Origin: Branchiostoma floridae
Lineage: Eukaryota; Chordata; Leptocardii; Amphioxiformes; Branchiostomatidae
Length of the DNA: 64,000 nucleotides
Assembly (NCBI RefSeq): GCF_000003815.2
Contig: NC_049983.1
Span: 13,514,000-13,577,999 of the forward strand
Direction of reading: 5' to 3'
Position 1 is the stretch's first letter. Each line of letters begins with the position of its first letter. This document shows positions 14,101 to 26,894 of this stretch, piece by piece. Under the pieces are notes generated by a model. It was not told where the DNA came from and did not search any database. It was given only the letters and a program-made list of their open reading frames with translations. The position numbers and the translations under genes are program-made.

Positions 14101-17100
14101 TGAGCTACATGCTACCTACTCACAACTGGCTTCACAGGGTGTGTCACAAAGCACAAGAAGCAGATACTCATTGTACATGAATTTCTATGTTACACACATG
14201 TATAATGTAAAGGATCTTTAGTTGCCCACATGTATTTGAATCTGTGTCTCCCTAAGATTATATCTTTTAAGCATGCTATGAAACAAGTAATGCCTTTAAT
14301 CTACTCCCTACTGTGTTAAATGAGTAATAAAAGTGATAAACCTGACTTACGGAACATTCCTTTCCAAGTCAATGAACATTGACATCCAGCTTAATGAAAT
14401 TGCAGTAAAGCAGTGAAAGAATTGTAAAATATTGGTTGGATAATATGACATTAATCTCTGAGAAGATTCACTTCCCTCTGCATTTCCATTTAGATTGCTT
14501 TTCCAATAACAAATGCCGGCTTCTTAGATTGAGCACACTTCAGAAGAAAATATGGCACAAGATTTCAGGATTAAGAAATTCTCCAAGCTTGGTAGTTCAC
14601 AACTACCAAATCCTTTAGGCAAATATATTTTGTACATAAAAAATGTTATCGATAAAAGCACAGCAGGGGTTGAGCATGTGCGTCATGCAAACCATAAAAT
14701 CACCTTTTCAACACTAATTCATAGCTGTGTAGTTAATGTGATTTTACTATATATTTTGTACTAAATTCATCTTAAGCATATATGGCTCTTTTTTTATGTC
14801 AACATAGCTGCGACACAAAGTACAGTTGTTACAATGGTACATAGTTGTATATGTGTTACCTTGGTGATATATTGAAACTGCAAGTACATGTATGCCAAAA
14901 GTCGACAATTGGGCAAGAATTGTCAGGCATAATGTTAATGTTTATAGAGAAATCTTGTTATAACATTGTTTATTTGCTGAGAACAAGAGTTTTAGTTTTA
15001 CTTTCTACTAGTAATACTAAAATTTCATAATACTTTGTTACATACATGTACAGGTTTACGCTAAATGTTGAATTCTTTCATCAGCATCAATTCAATAGAT
15101 ACGAGAAAGAAACCGCCTTCTTATATCCTGATATCGATCTTCTATTCTCATAGGTAAGAGGAAATATCACTCGACCTTGATGATGTGACCTCCACGGACA
15201 CAGCCCACTAAGTTTTACAAGGAAGTCAAATTGACCGAGAAAGATGGAAGTCTGCGAGCCTCTGTGATATCTGAACATGGCGGAGTGCAGCGTTTGTGCT
15301 GGAGCATACTGAGCCTTAATGTCATATAGGTTTGGTGAGATTAGGTGTTTACAGCATCAAGATCCATCAAGGGATTCAAGCATTTTGTAGGGTGGAGTCC
15401 TTGGTAATAAAATCCCAGCTGGCTGTATCAATATGCAGCAGAAGTCACGCAATATGCAGACATTTTCTGGGTACCCTCTACAGAGCAATCACTGAGATCC
15501 TTATCTTCTTTGAGCCCTAACAAGTACACTTCTGCATTATTTCTACCTTCAATCTAGATGAACATAGGGAAGGAAATATTCATGAGGACTGATGGCGGAA
15601 AAAGGTCCACTCCTAGATGGGCATGATGACGGTTCTGTCCTGGAAACCTAGTTTTAGGGACACATGTCTCAATATTTCTCTGCTGTAGGTATCTGATCTG
15701 CGCAGATTACTGATGACTCTAGCTGTTAGCACCTGGCCTTTTTGTTATCTTTGCAATGGCCGGAATGACAATATTGCTCTCACCTTGGCATAACCTTCAT
15801 ATCATCATAAGTATTAAAAATTATATTCATGCGACCCCTACTTTGAGTGGTGCTGACAGACCACTATGGCTTAATGAGGTAGAAGAGAGAGGTAGGTACA
15901 TTTTGTAGATGCCCTACACTCTTTAAGGGTAGAATCCATCATCTTGTTTAAGAGCAAATTAAGTTATAGGGTGGCTCCAGCATGGTACACATATACATAA
16001 TGATGCTATGTGCTTGCATTGCTGCAAAAGTGTTCTAGTCTCAAAGCTGTACATTGTGTTCTGAATATCTAATGTCATAGTTAATCAAGAACCGCACAGT
16101 CCGCACTATGTATACATGCAGTAGAAATGTCCTTAGAAAAGGAAGAAAATGTATTTCACTACTACCAGTAGCATCCCAGAATTAGTTTTTCTTGCAAAGC
16201 TTTTTGCAATTATCATTTATATGCAGCTCACATGGCAGTCACTTAGTGCTACCAGTCTCCCAAGCAATCCTTCAAAACATCATCATCTGCTAAGATGTGC
16301 TCTTAAGTTTAATGGTGCATACATTTCAAGTCCAATTCAAGTGACAAGTCACCCAGATGGCTAATGCACAGCTTAGAAACTTATCAACCATCCAGTCATG
16401 CAAAGTCTGTCCTACTTTCTGCACATAGAGTTGCATTAAACTTAAAGTTGTTTGGAAACAGCAGCGAAGCTAAAAATAACATCAAGCATAAAATGTATGG
16501 AACTAATGATATCAGTTCTCAGACTGCAACCTAATCTTGAAATATTGGTAAAATGAATTATTCCTACTAGAGAGAGGAGTGCAAGTTTAGAATATAGTAT
16601 CTACTTGACAGGTCTTTTTTTACTTAATTTTCTTATTGAATGAATATTCTATGGTTAAAGGGGTGTATTTGCAACGATGTGTAAAACTTCAGAGCTTTAT
16701 ATAATATAACTAATGTACAGACTATACCAAGCCTTGTATTCCTAAGTGTGAACTGAATGTGTTGAAATACAGAACATCACACACAAGCAATTTCATCTCC
16801 TCTGGCATCAGGAACATATTTTGTAGAATAGCAGTATATATGAAATGGAAACAAGATATCCCTCTGGTACCCATAGATCTAAGTAATTTTCTTCCATACC
16901 TTAGAGATTAGATGTTGATGAAGGATGCCACAACAGGTTGATGAAGAGAATATTGTATGTAGACACATCAGCAATGGCAGCATTCAATTGTTGTCAGCAC
17001 ATGCAGAAAAGGGAAAAAATGGAGACAAATTTTGTGAAAACATATTTGAATCAGTAACATAATTGCAACACAGAAAACATGTAAATTTAATTCTAAATCC

Positions 17101-18175
17101 ATAAAAAATATTTTCTATGTTCTGAAATCCTGTACATATACATGAATGTACATTATGTTCATGCATGTTTAGTATCTCCATTTTTCTAAACCTAGAATGC
17201 TGTAAGTACCTAATGTTGATTTAGGGTAACCGTTGTTCCTTTCAAAACTGTAAGATTTATAAGCGACTGTTTCACAATCCAAATGGTCAGAACCCATACC
17301 ATTTAGTTTCAAACTGCCCCATCATTTCAAGGGAATTCCACACAAATTGTACATTTTCATGGTTCAATGAGAAATTTCCATTGAAATAGGCATAAAGTGA
17401 GGTTCACGCTGACTTTCACATGATGTACCACCAAGTCACTCATAAAACATGCTCGTGTTCAAAGCCCTGAGCGTTTCACTCCCAACACAGGCTAATACAA
17501 GTAATAGGACTGTCAGAATGCTCTTCCTACATGTAAAGCACAAGACAGATAGCAATATCAGTATGAAGCTACCATATACACGTACAAGCATTCCGCCACC
17601 CCATTACGACCTGTGGGTGTGCACATTTGGGAACCAGTCTACATGAAATGCATGTTACAGCAGTTCTTGCTGAAGTTCTCAAACTTGGAAAAACTTATCC
17701 ACTCCCAGCATCTTTACCAATACCTTGGCCTGCTGGAGGTGATTTTTTAAGGAAGACAGATTTTAGGGATTTGGGGGTTCCTGGGCCACCATCAAGAATT
17801 CCCAGCGCATGGCAGAACTGCCTAATAGGGAAGACTGAGCTGGTGATCCTGACATGGAGGGTTAATGAAATGCAGAAATCAAGGCAGCCTTCAGCAAGCT
17901 GACCTGTGATGTGGGGGCCACACTCCATTCCATACAAACTATCAATCTGCAGGGAAATGCTATCGGCTGTGCAAGTAATATTGGGAAAAGTTTCCTTGGT
18001 AACAATTTGAAGACATGATACAGAATGCTATTAAGATATGTCAGAAAGTGTATGATTTCCAATTGATTTTTAAATTCGGGTCTTAAGACAAAAACGTGTA
18101 TGTCTTGTCCATGAAGGAAGGAAATGTTTGGTCTTGTATTAACCGTTAATACTTGTGTGACAAGAAAACTGACAC

Positions 18176-18201
18176 CAAGGAGGTTCCATATAACCTCCTT
18201 G
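18176..18201. mobile_element. 26-bp foldback insertion, locus A
   Basis: CAAGGAGGTT, a 6-nt loop CCATAT, then AACCTCCTTG: a perfect 10-bp stem. It is flanked directly by the 7-bp direct repeat CTGACAC (18169-18175 and 18202-18208). The same stem core with other 7-bp direct repeats occurs at 35704-35723 and 45621-45657. Insertion with target duplication is the simplest explanation. There is no coding capacity. Confidence 0.75.
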
Positions 18202-20651
18202 CTGACACTGACAAATGAGGGTGAAAGCAAGAAGATGCCTCCTGTAATGAGTGGTGACATTTGGTAGGTCATTCCTTGAGAGGTGATACAATAAATCTTT
18301 AAGGAATATTGAATATACCTGTTTGTTGTAGACTGAGTCTTCCTGACCAACAAAGGGGCTCATGGGTGCAACTAAGATGAACCTTAGCTGCATTGGTAAA
18401 TTTAACAATTCAATGCTCATTTTCCTATTCAACTCATGCAAAATATATTCATATAATTATTAGCTCAAAACATTTCACTGCAGTTATGTAGTGGACATCA
18501 AAGGTTGAAATGAAATATGGCACACTGCACTACATGCTGAAGTGTTACACCCTCATCTTACCGCAACAAAAAAACACTAATCTCTGGATTGGTACTGAGA
18601 AACCGTATACTGTTGCTATTAACACTTGTACTCCACAAAGAGTTATGGTCTAAAATATCAAAAGCTCTAGTAGGGACCTTTAGCAGAAATCAATATTTTC
18701 CACATTAATCATTGTAAAGCTATCACTACAAGAAGCATGTACAGCCTGATATTTACTTGTGATCCGCCTGCACACCTGCACAGGGCACATAAACTCTGAC
18801 GAGGATTTTCAATTTATAGCCTGTAAAAAGACCTTGAAAACTTTAACTTCAAGGTCTCTATACTGAGCTATAAACTTACACTTACATGGGATGCATTTCT
18901 ATTCTCAAGTTTATCTAAGGGGATAGCCAAGGTCACCATAGGTCATAGTCCATCTTTCCATGCAACATAAATCTTTTCCCATAAATGATAAAGGCTATAT
19001 GGCTCTAGTCTACCTTGCAGCACTGAAGGACAGGAATGCAGTATGATATATAATAACACTGAGAATTTGTCTGAACTCAGACCAATGTCCTTAGCTGAAG
19101 TGGAGAACCTAAGAAGTGGCACAGGGTGTTACAGATACGGCAGTTTGAAGATCGCCCTATTTGATTGAAAGATGCAAATAATTTGTTGTGTAATTAGTTT
19201 ATAATTGTTTTGATAATCCATTGTAATGACCTGTTCACAATTACACAAGCCACTCCCTGCAGATATAAGTTTGCAGTTTACATATTAAACAGAATAAATA
19301 AATTGTGGCTTGCTAACAGCTCTTCTCATAAATCATTCTCACAGAAAAACAAAGGCATAACAGATCACATGACAAGTCATGACAGCTATCACATGGCAGA
19401 GTCTATAATGAACTGACTAGGTGAAAGGCTGACGTGTCCCCTAACTATGAACACTACAGTTAGTAACACAATGTTTTCATGTCAGTAGGATTTTGCACAT
19501 TCTGGTCACGTAGATCAAGCAAAATACAATAGCCATCCTTTCAAGATGATAAAAGTAGAGCAGGACAAGCTCACAGTTCTGTCGATGCTGACTACCATGA
19601 TGTACCTTTACCATAGCTCAAACTTGCAATAAAAAAAAAATTAAGCTGCTCGACTGATAACGTTACATATTTGCTCCCACAGCAAAGGAAACAATATCAA
19701 AATTCCTAAATTCCAGAGTTACAACATCACACAACCAAAGAGTGCTACGTGAGCATTGTTGACCTAGAGACAAGGACAGTCCAGAGGGACATCTACATGT
19801 ATCATCACAACACTGGCATTGTCCACAGCCAAGGTCAATTACGTGTATGAATCACAGCAAGAAACGTGACTAGGGAGCAAAGGAAATTTCAGCAGAAGTG
19901 TCTTTCTCGAAGATTGTGTCATACTCTGAGACAAATTATTTATGTAGTATACAAGGAGAAACTAAGTATCTACATGGTAAAATGTGCAAGTACCTTCTAA
20001 TGATATCATTTGCTCATTCATCAATTACATAATCCATTCAGCCATATATCATTATAATATAGGCATTGTTTGTCACAAAATTTTAGATAAGAAACAGATC
20101 AATTTTTTTCATATTTTGTCTTAAAATTTTCTAATCATCTTTACTCTACAGAGGCCCAAGGTCATTTGTGCATCCTTACCCATATAATACATCTGTGTAA
20201 CATGATTAATACTAACTTTTTTGCTGGCATCGTCCCAAGGGGTTTGTGCCCTCTATCAGCAACACTTCATCATGATCCATCAACTTGGACATTGTACCTG
20301 CCATACATCCTGCACTAACACATCAACTCAACAGCCACATCATCCCTTACTGGTAGTATGAGGAGTGATAGACATCCAAGCTTTTAGACTTGAGTTTACC
20401 TTGACATTCTTCAATGGACTAGGCTATGACATGTAAGATTGCCCTTGCCATCATGTGAGTAGTTTTTTCCGACAGTTCCAGCTAAACTTTGGTCCAAAAT
20501 CTATACCCTAAAGCAAATTGTCACTCAGAAAGGAGGCTTTCACCCTCATGTTCACAACTTTTGAAAGCTGTACCAAGTTGGCAAGTTTTGATCAGTGGAG
20601 TCCATGTTTGAAGAATACACATCATGTATTTGCCTGCACCCAAATGGGACT

Positions 20652-20871
20652 TAACGCTAGTTCACCTTTATTCGCAGGGTACCTTTATCCCTTGTATTTA
20701 ACTCCAGGATATTTCAGAATATCAAGTTGACGGACGGTGGTCTCAAACTTCATTATAAATGAGAAAAAATGCAATTTGAAACCACTGTCCATCCACGCCG
20801 TGTCCCTAAATATCCTGTTTTTAGGTACAACGGATATAGGTTACCACACGAATAAAGGTGAACTAGCGTTA
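20652..20871. mobile_element. 220-bp MITE with long terminal inverted repeats
   Basis: The left end is TAACGCTAGTTCACCTTTAT, continuing with TCG. The right end is the matching inverted copy ending CTAGCGTTA. The similarity continues inward for about 40 bp as GG.TA.C.T.TATCC on both arms. There is no transposase frame. The immediate flanks suggest a short TA-type target duplication, but this is not decisive. Confidence 0.85.
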
Positions 20872-23278
20872 CATACTTGAGGAAATATCTTTCCTCTTGC
20901 TACAATGACATGCACTGATGACACTTATGAGTTTATCTATCAAAAGAATGCAAGACAACTTTGAACTGAAGGCCACTATCTTCCATAGCATTAATCAAAA
21001 TAACTCTGTCTCGCTCTGCTTGGCTTCACGAACGAAGATCATCCATATTTGACTCATATTCAACCCAAAAAACAGTACCTACGAAAGGGTTTCAACATTC
21101 CAACACACTATAGATGAACTCACAATTTGTAAATGTTACGAAAAATATCAGTAGCTTTTCATCACTCTACTCATATATTATCTACTTTTCTATCAACATC
21201 AATTTTTATTTTTACTTAATAATTCATAATCCTCCAGCAAAACAACATGAACCAGCTGAGATTGAACAGCATTTCTTGCACATACCACTGCGACTAACTT
21301 TATTGAGCGTAACATAATTACATTGTTTAATAAGCCATTACAATGACTTCAATCCATGATTGATGCTATGGTATGTGTTAAGTGTGTGATGAACCTATAT
21401 TAATGCTCAAGTACAATAGCAGGGCCTCTAAATTTCAGCAAGATACTGGTAATAAAGCCTCCACTGCTATGGTATTACTCGTATATCAGCATTTTGGTGA
21501 CATAAACTTTCTGCAAGTGTTACACATTGGACGTGACATAAATCTAAATGGCTGAACAACTTGAGAATCTGAGAATTGCTTGGTCAACTTATTACATACA
21601 CTGGATGTGATTATGTGTGGTTAAAGTTGAATGTTCATAATATTGATCATATATATAGTGCTGTTCCCTTTACTCTACCAAACAATACCTTATTGGCTTA
21701 TACAGATATGTCCTCCTAGACCTCACCAGGGCATGGTTATCGATCTTTTTTGATGTCTTGAGATCCTTGTCCTGAAGAAATTTGCTGCCTTAAATCAATC
21801 ATGTGAATGCCTGTATCATCAGTCATAGCCCTCCAGATTAGCAGAACAGCGAAAGGGCGGAGATTTTTTAGCATTACGAATTCTCAATATCCGTGAGCTA
21901 TTCTCCATTTTCGTGTGCAAAATAAAGTTTTCATGTGAACTTTCCTAATCAGCATTTCTTCAAAGGCCCTTTGCATATTTTCTTATGGATATGTCTCCTG
22001 GATTTTATGGACTATCCCTGCAGCTTTCATTGGGACCCCTTTAGCTTTGATAATCAAACTCTCTGGCTTCTGATAGGCTGGAACTGATATAAACATTCCT
22101 AAGGGGTGCTGCCCTAGCTGGGGGAGTCAACTACACCTACATACCCACTCATATGAAATTAATGAGGGAAACAGGACAATCTGCAACTCATTCCCGCAAT
22201 TTTGTATTTTCTCGTTGAACATTTCAGCAAAAAGAATTAATACCAATACTTGCTATCAATACTAAACTTGTTTTCATTCTGAAAACTGAGAGACTAGCTG
22301 ATACATTCTTCACACCTGTTTCAAGTTTGTTTCAAAAAGTGACCATGCAACCAAAGCGCTCATCCCAATATTCTATCTTGGACTTGGAACACATGCAAAT
22401 CAGACTCACATCAGGAATCAGTTACATGTACATGCACCGCTCATCCAATTAAGACCAAGTTGAAAGGATTTTTGACCCTCTGTTTAAACTAATAGTATAA
22501 CTTGCTCGACCCACATTTGACACTAATGACATCCTACTCATTCTTTGGTCATTCTTACTACAATGATAGTGACAACTGCTGGTATCACTTTATAAGCTCT
22601 ATTTTAGCTCCCTACAGCTGTTATCGCTATCCTTGACTCGGAATAAACTTGACTTTGCCTTGGGGAAGGCCATGGCAGCATGCATGTTGTCAAGATAAAG
22701 GGCGACACCCGGTTACCTAGAATGTACATACAGTATGTGGGGGAGGTCAAGAAGAATAGGGAGGCAAAGGCTGTACAAGCGCCTTTGATGTTGCCTGTTT
22801 TCCTTCTCCATTGACAGCAGGAATTGTAACAATTCAGTTCTAGGTTATCCACACGGCTCAACATAGCTGCTACTGTCTATTTATACATGTATGTATAAAT
22901 GTATCAAGTTATCAGCTGACTTCCTGATACACTCTGGAGGAAGGGTGGCCATAAGTCTGGGTACACATCAGGGACCCATCTATTACTAAGCTGCTTTTCA
23001 ATTTCATGCCTTATCTATACACACAGTGACCTGTTTTTTCCAGTGTACAGCAATCCAACATGGAGTTTTGCTGCTAAGGTGAAATAAAAATCCAGACCAC
23101 CAAAGGGAAATTTATAGACCAAGATTTTCAATTCTGGAAATCATCACACTGCACCTTGGATAATAGAGGTAGACATTAATAATGTAGATGTTTCTAGTTT
23201 TCTGTTGTATAGGAATGTCCATATGGTTTTCATTGTTATGCATGTAGTTCTACACACTGTACAAAATACACTGTAAAT

Positions 23279-23330
23279 GGGAGGGCACCATTTCATCACA
23301 TGAAACCCAAACCTCCAGAAGTGCCCTCCC
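23279..23330. repeat. Perfect 10-bp inverted repeat, 32-nt loop
   Basis: GGGAGGGCAC (23279-23288) and GTGCCCTCCC (23321-23330). No direct repeats flank it. Function unknown. Confidence 0.65.
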
Positions 23331-25281
23331 TGCCCCCTCTACTCATGTTTACAGCAGGTTGCTAAAGCTGGCTACAAGGCCCATAGGTGACATAAAGGGT
23401 CAATTGAGGCCATCTGAGAGGTTTGCAGTAGTGCTGAGGTATAGGCAGGGTAGTGCTAATGACATTTTCATCATCATAAGCTTTCAACAATATGTGTGTG
23501 TTCTTTTATTCCAGCATCATTTATTATTTGTACAGTTAATGTTACTTTTGCATGGTTCATGGCATTTATAAGCACTGATTGGCTTCTGACAGAAGAAGAA
23601 TAAAAAGAAGACAAACACACCAGCAAAAATATATATTAAAATAATACATAAAAAATATATCTTTATATTCTATTCTAAAGTCTATGACCACAGGAATATG
23701 TGCGGATAATGTGCCCTTTTCTGTTTCCCTTACAATGAATTGACTCCTATATATTCTATACCACTATCATTGTATCCTAATTATAAGCATATAAGGTTTG
23801 CATGATAAATCTGGGTAACCTCTCAAGTATACCTGTGCATTTGAGCCCAATAATTTGTCTCCAACACAGCCAGAGAGGTATTCCCATCTGTGCCATATGG
23901 GCCCACAGCCAAGTTCAAGAGTGCCACCAAAGTCATCAATCTTGCATGGGGACATGAGACGAAAATTAGGTGCAACCAATTTTCCAATATCTAAATCACC
24001 AGCGAGTGAGCAGACAGCTAATGTCACGTGACATCGATTTGAGTGTTCATAAACTTCTCTCTAGCCTTTCAAAGCAGGGTTGCTGGAGCATTCAACGTTA
24101 AGATGGCTTTGAAAAGGTCATATTTTATATTCAATACCTTCTGATATTTCAGTTAGATTTGGACTTTAATTGACCTCAGAAGAATGTGAGGTAGGCCATG
24201 TGTAATTTTTGGTTTATAAGCTCTGTTGGCAGTCCTTGGTGGTCTACAGTCTAAAACATACACATTTGTGTGTAAGACATGATACCTGTCAAAATAAAAA
24301 CGAACCAATGGATTAAACTTTTTCAGAAAGGCAACAAACATTTAAACTCATACACCTGTCACAGCTCTTTGATTAACGTTATATGTCAAGTAACTAGTTC
24401 AGCAAAAAGCAAAGTTTGTATTGGTAGATAACATAAGGTTGTTATCAAACCCTACAGCGTTGTATTATTCCATTGACCAAAATGCGGATACACTGCACAA
24501 ATTACATTCACAGAAAATATCTAACATTAAATCATTCCTAGTTTGTTTCAAAACATTGTGCGAGGAAATTTGGAAAGTGAAACAAGCAGAAATTTGATAC
24601 TACTTAATCCTTTAATGTGGACAGTAATGATTTCTGTAAATAGGTCACATTATGCAACATGTAGGTTGGCTTGCCAATGCAATGGATTAGGTGACGTTCT
24701 GACAATATCCAACTATGACTAGAATCATACATTGACTAAATCAGGCTAAAGATACATGTACTGTAAAAATTGTTAGTCTTGTTGTCTCATGAACAGATCA
24801 TCTAGTCATGACATAGCAGCTACCCACATGACAGATGTCCTGTTGATGGTGAGGGTTTAATTCAATCCATACTAGCAGGCTCTGGTAATGTAAACATTCG
24901 GCAACCAGACAAATATTTGATGGGCAAAGACTGATGTTGGCTCAGTGCAGGGTCAGTCTGGAATTCTGGAACACCAGTGCCAACTTAACTTACTCAAGCA
25001 AAGGGGATGACATTCAGATTTGATGTAAACTGAAGAGTAAATGTGCCATCCCTTCCCTTGTCCTACATTTGCTAAGTTTTACTTTTAGATATGTGAGGTA
25101 AAGGAACAAGATATTCTTGTGAAATATAGTAACAGGTCATTTTTTCGATAAGTTATAATATGCTATAATAGTATCATCATCCCTTAATTGATATGATTTG
25201 CATGATAAAATATTACATGAAACATGAACATGGTAATGCTAATAGAAAGCCATCATGTCGAATGACTGAGATGACAATTTT

Positions 25282-25325
25282 AAACCAATGATCATGTTCC
25301 TTTAAACCAATGATCATGTTCCTTT
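25282..25325. repeat. 22-bp tandem duplication
   Basis: AAACCAATGATCATGTTCCT plus TT is present twice in direct head-to-tail arrangement (25282-25303 and 25304-25325) with no mismatch. This is a recent slippage-type duplication or an assembly artefact. Confidence 0.9.
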
Positions 25326-26674
25326 ATTGATATGTGGTACTTATCATATTTCATACAAAATGGATTAGGCATTACAGATGATAACTACTTTGGATATGCT
25401 ACACAGAGAAGTAGACAACTTCATCCAATATTTATGCAACAGATTATCTTAGTAATTGTGATTGACAGAGATGTATGCCTTCTATACAACATTCTAAACA
25501 TATCTCTGAACCCTCTGGCATAGCACAAGACTTGGAAGCATATCAAGTATGCAAAGGAAGCTGGGGTTAGGATTGTTGTTCAAATCATATCCCACACAGA
25601 CAGAAAAGGCAAAACTACCTACCACAATATTATTATCCTAGGCTTAGTAAAAAAAGGATGTCTTACAATTTAAATTCAAACAACTATGTATAAGACCTGT
25701 TAATTATCACTAACGACGTAAAATATCTAGAAAACAGAGCAAGATGTAAATCTCCCATCCCTCCCCCACCTGGAATGGGCTGACCCATCCTAGTACCAAA
25801 AAGCAGTATTACAGAAAACCATTACTTTGATACTAGACACTTAGGCTTTATATTGAATATCCTGATAAATATGTTTTTAAAATCAATAGAATTCCCCAAT
25901 TAGTCTCCACAATTCCCAGATAACCATCTGACTATTTCTTTCTCGGCATATCCTTGTAGTTTCAAATGTCTGATTAATAATTCTGCTTTGTTATACTTTC
26001 AATTTGTCTCTTCAATCTTTTCTTGTATCGTCCCTTGTGTACGTCGGAATTGGGGCATTGCATTTCAAATTCAAACCACAGTTGCTGCCTGAATCAATAA
26101 AATTTTGCTAACCCTCATTACAACATGATACAGGTTATTGGGTGTGCTGCCATATGGTAAGTTAAGGGGTCAGAAGAAATAGACATCACTGGGTCAGGTC
26201 TGACTAGACTGCAGTATAGAAATGTTTTTGGTTTTAGAATACATAAGGTGCTGTATGGGATGCGAAAGGCAACCATTTGCCTCCACTTTTGGTAAAGTAA
26301 TAAGGAAAGACGGTCCATATAATATGATGTTTTCTTTTTTTCTGAATTTACTTTACTGTTCAACCTAGGCAGCTTTTCTTCAGATTTCTGGGACATTCTT
26401 TTATTGTTTTAATTTTGCACAAGTTGCTTGAGTCTATTGCAGCTTTATTCATAAAGATTGCCATTGGGTTAAAGTTGATTTTTCAGGAGCCTTGTGTGGT
26501 GTGGAAGCAGAAAGATCACTTTGGCAGCCTTCCTTGTTTGTGGACTGCTGATGCCATAACCTTGGAAACTCTGTACTGTGATCCATCCAATATTCCCCGC
26601 CAAGAAACCCGCCACGCAATATGGTCTACAGACACTACTTTCATTCACTACTGCAGACACTACAGTGTGTAGAT

Positions 26675-26894
26675 ACTGTAAATGCAGAAGTGTTCGCTGT
26701 GGATTAATGTTCGCGGTTTTCGTGGTGACCACTTCACCACGGAGAACTTTAAACCACTGCGAACATTTTTCTATAATGGTATAGACTGCAGTTTTAAGTT
26801 CGCGGTGTTGCCGCGAACTTAAAACCACCACGAAAAGCCCCTTTTCCCGCTACCACGAAATTAAATCCCCCGCAAACTTAAATGCATTTACAGT
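26675..26894. mobile_element. 220-bp MITE with ACTGTAAATGCA ends
   Basis: The terminal inverted repeats are ACTGTAAATGCA (26675-26686) and TGCATTTACAGT (26883-26894). The interior is built from alternating GTTCGCGG/CCGCGAAC words and includes a perfect 14-bp hairpin at about 26791-26823 (TTTTAAGTTCGCGG / CCGCGAACTTAAAA). There is no transposase. The protein frames across it are by-products of the palindromic structure. The superfamily was not determined. Confidence 0.85.

Larger units (their letters stand above)
7153..20651. other. Non-coding stretch, probably ERC intron
   Basis: No supported gene. It contains a 24-bp tandem array (7498-7593), an AT microsatellite (11096-11125), a possible inverted-repeat element (about 10288-10630) and the 26-bp foldback insertion at 18176-18201. 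Open frames such as 8954-9274 (+), 13548-13838 (-) and 17862-18353 (-) are AT-biased, lack domain signatures and have no convincing splice context in frame. Confidence 0.5.
20872..26674. other. Non-coding stretch, probably ERC intron
   Basis: No supported gene. It contains a widely spaced perfect 10-bp inverted repeat (23279-23288/23321-23330), a 22-bp tandem duplication (25282-25325) and an AT-rich tract at about 23620-23680. A minus-strand open frame at 23767-24027 has an unusual Cys/Gly-rich composition but no family I recognise and no clear flanking splice sites. Confidence 0.45.

Noticed and set aside
23767-24027. Minus-strand 86-codon frame with spaced Cys and Trp residues
   Set aside because: It looked like a possible extracellular domain, but I could not match it to any family or find splice signals in phase.
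26469-26831. Minus-strand 120-codon frame and overlapping plus-strand frames
   Set aside because: They run through the palindromic MITE at 26675-26894 and its flank; no domain or splice context.
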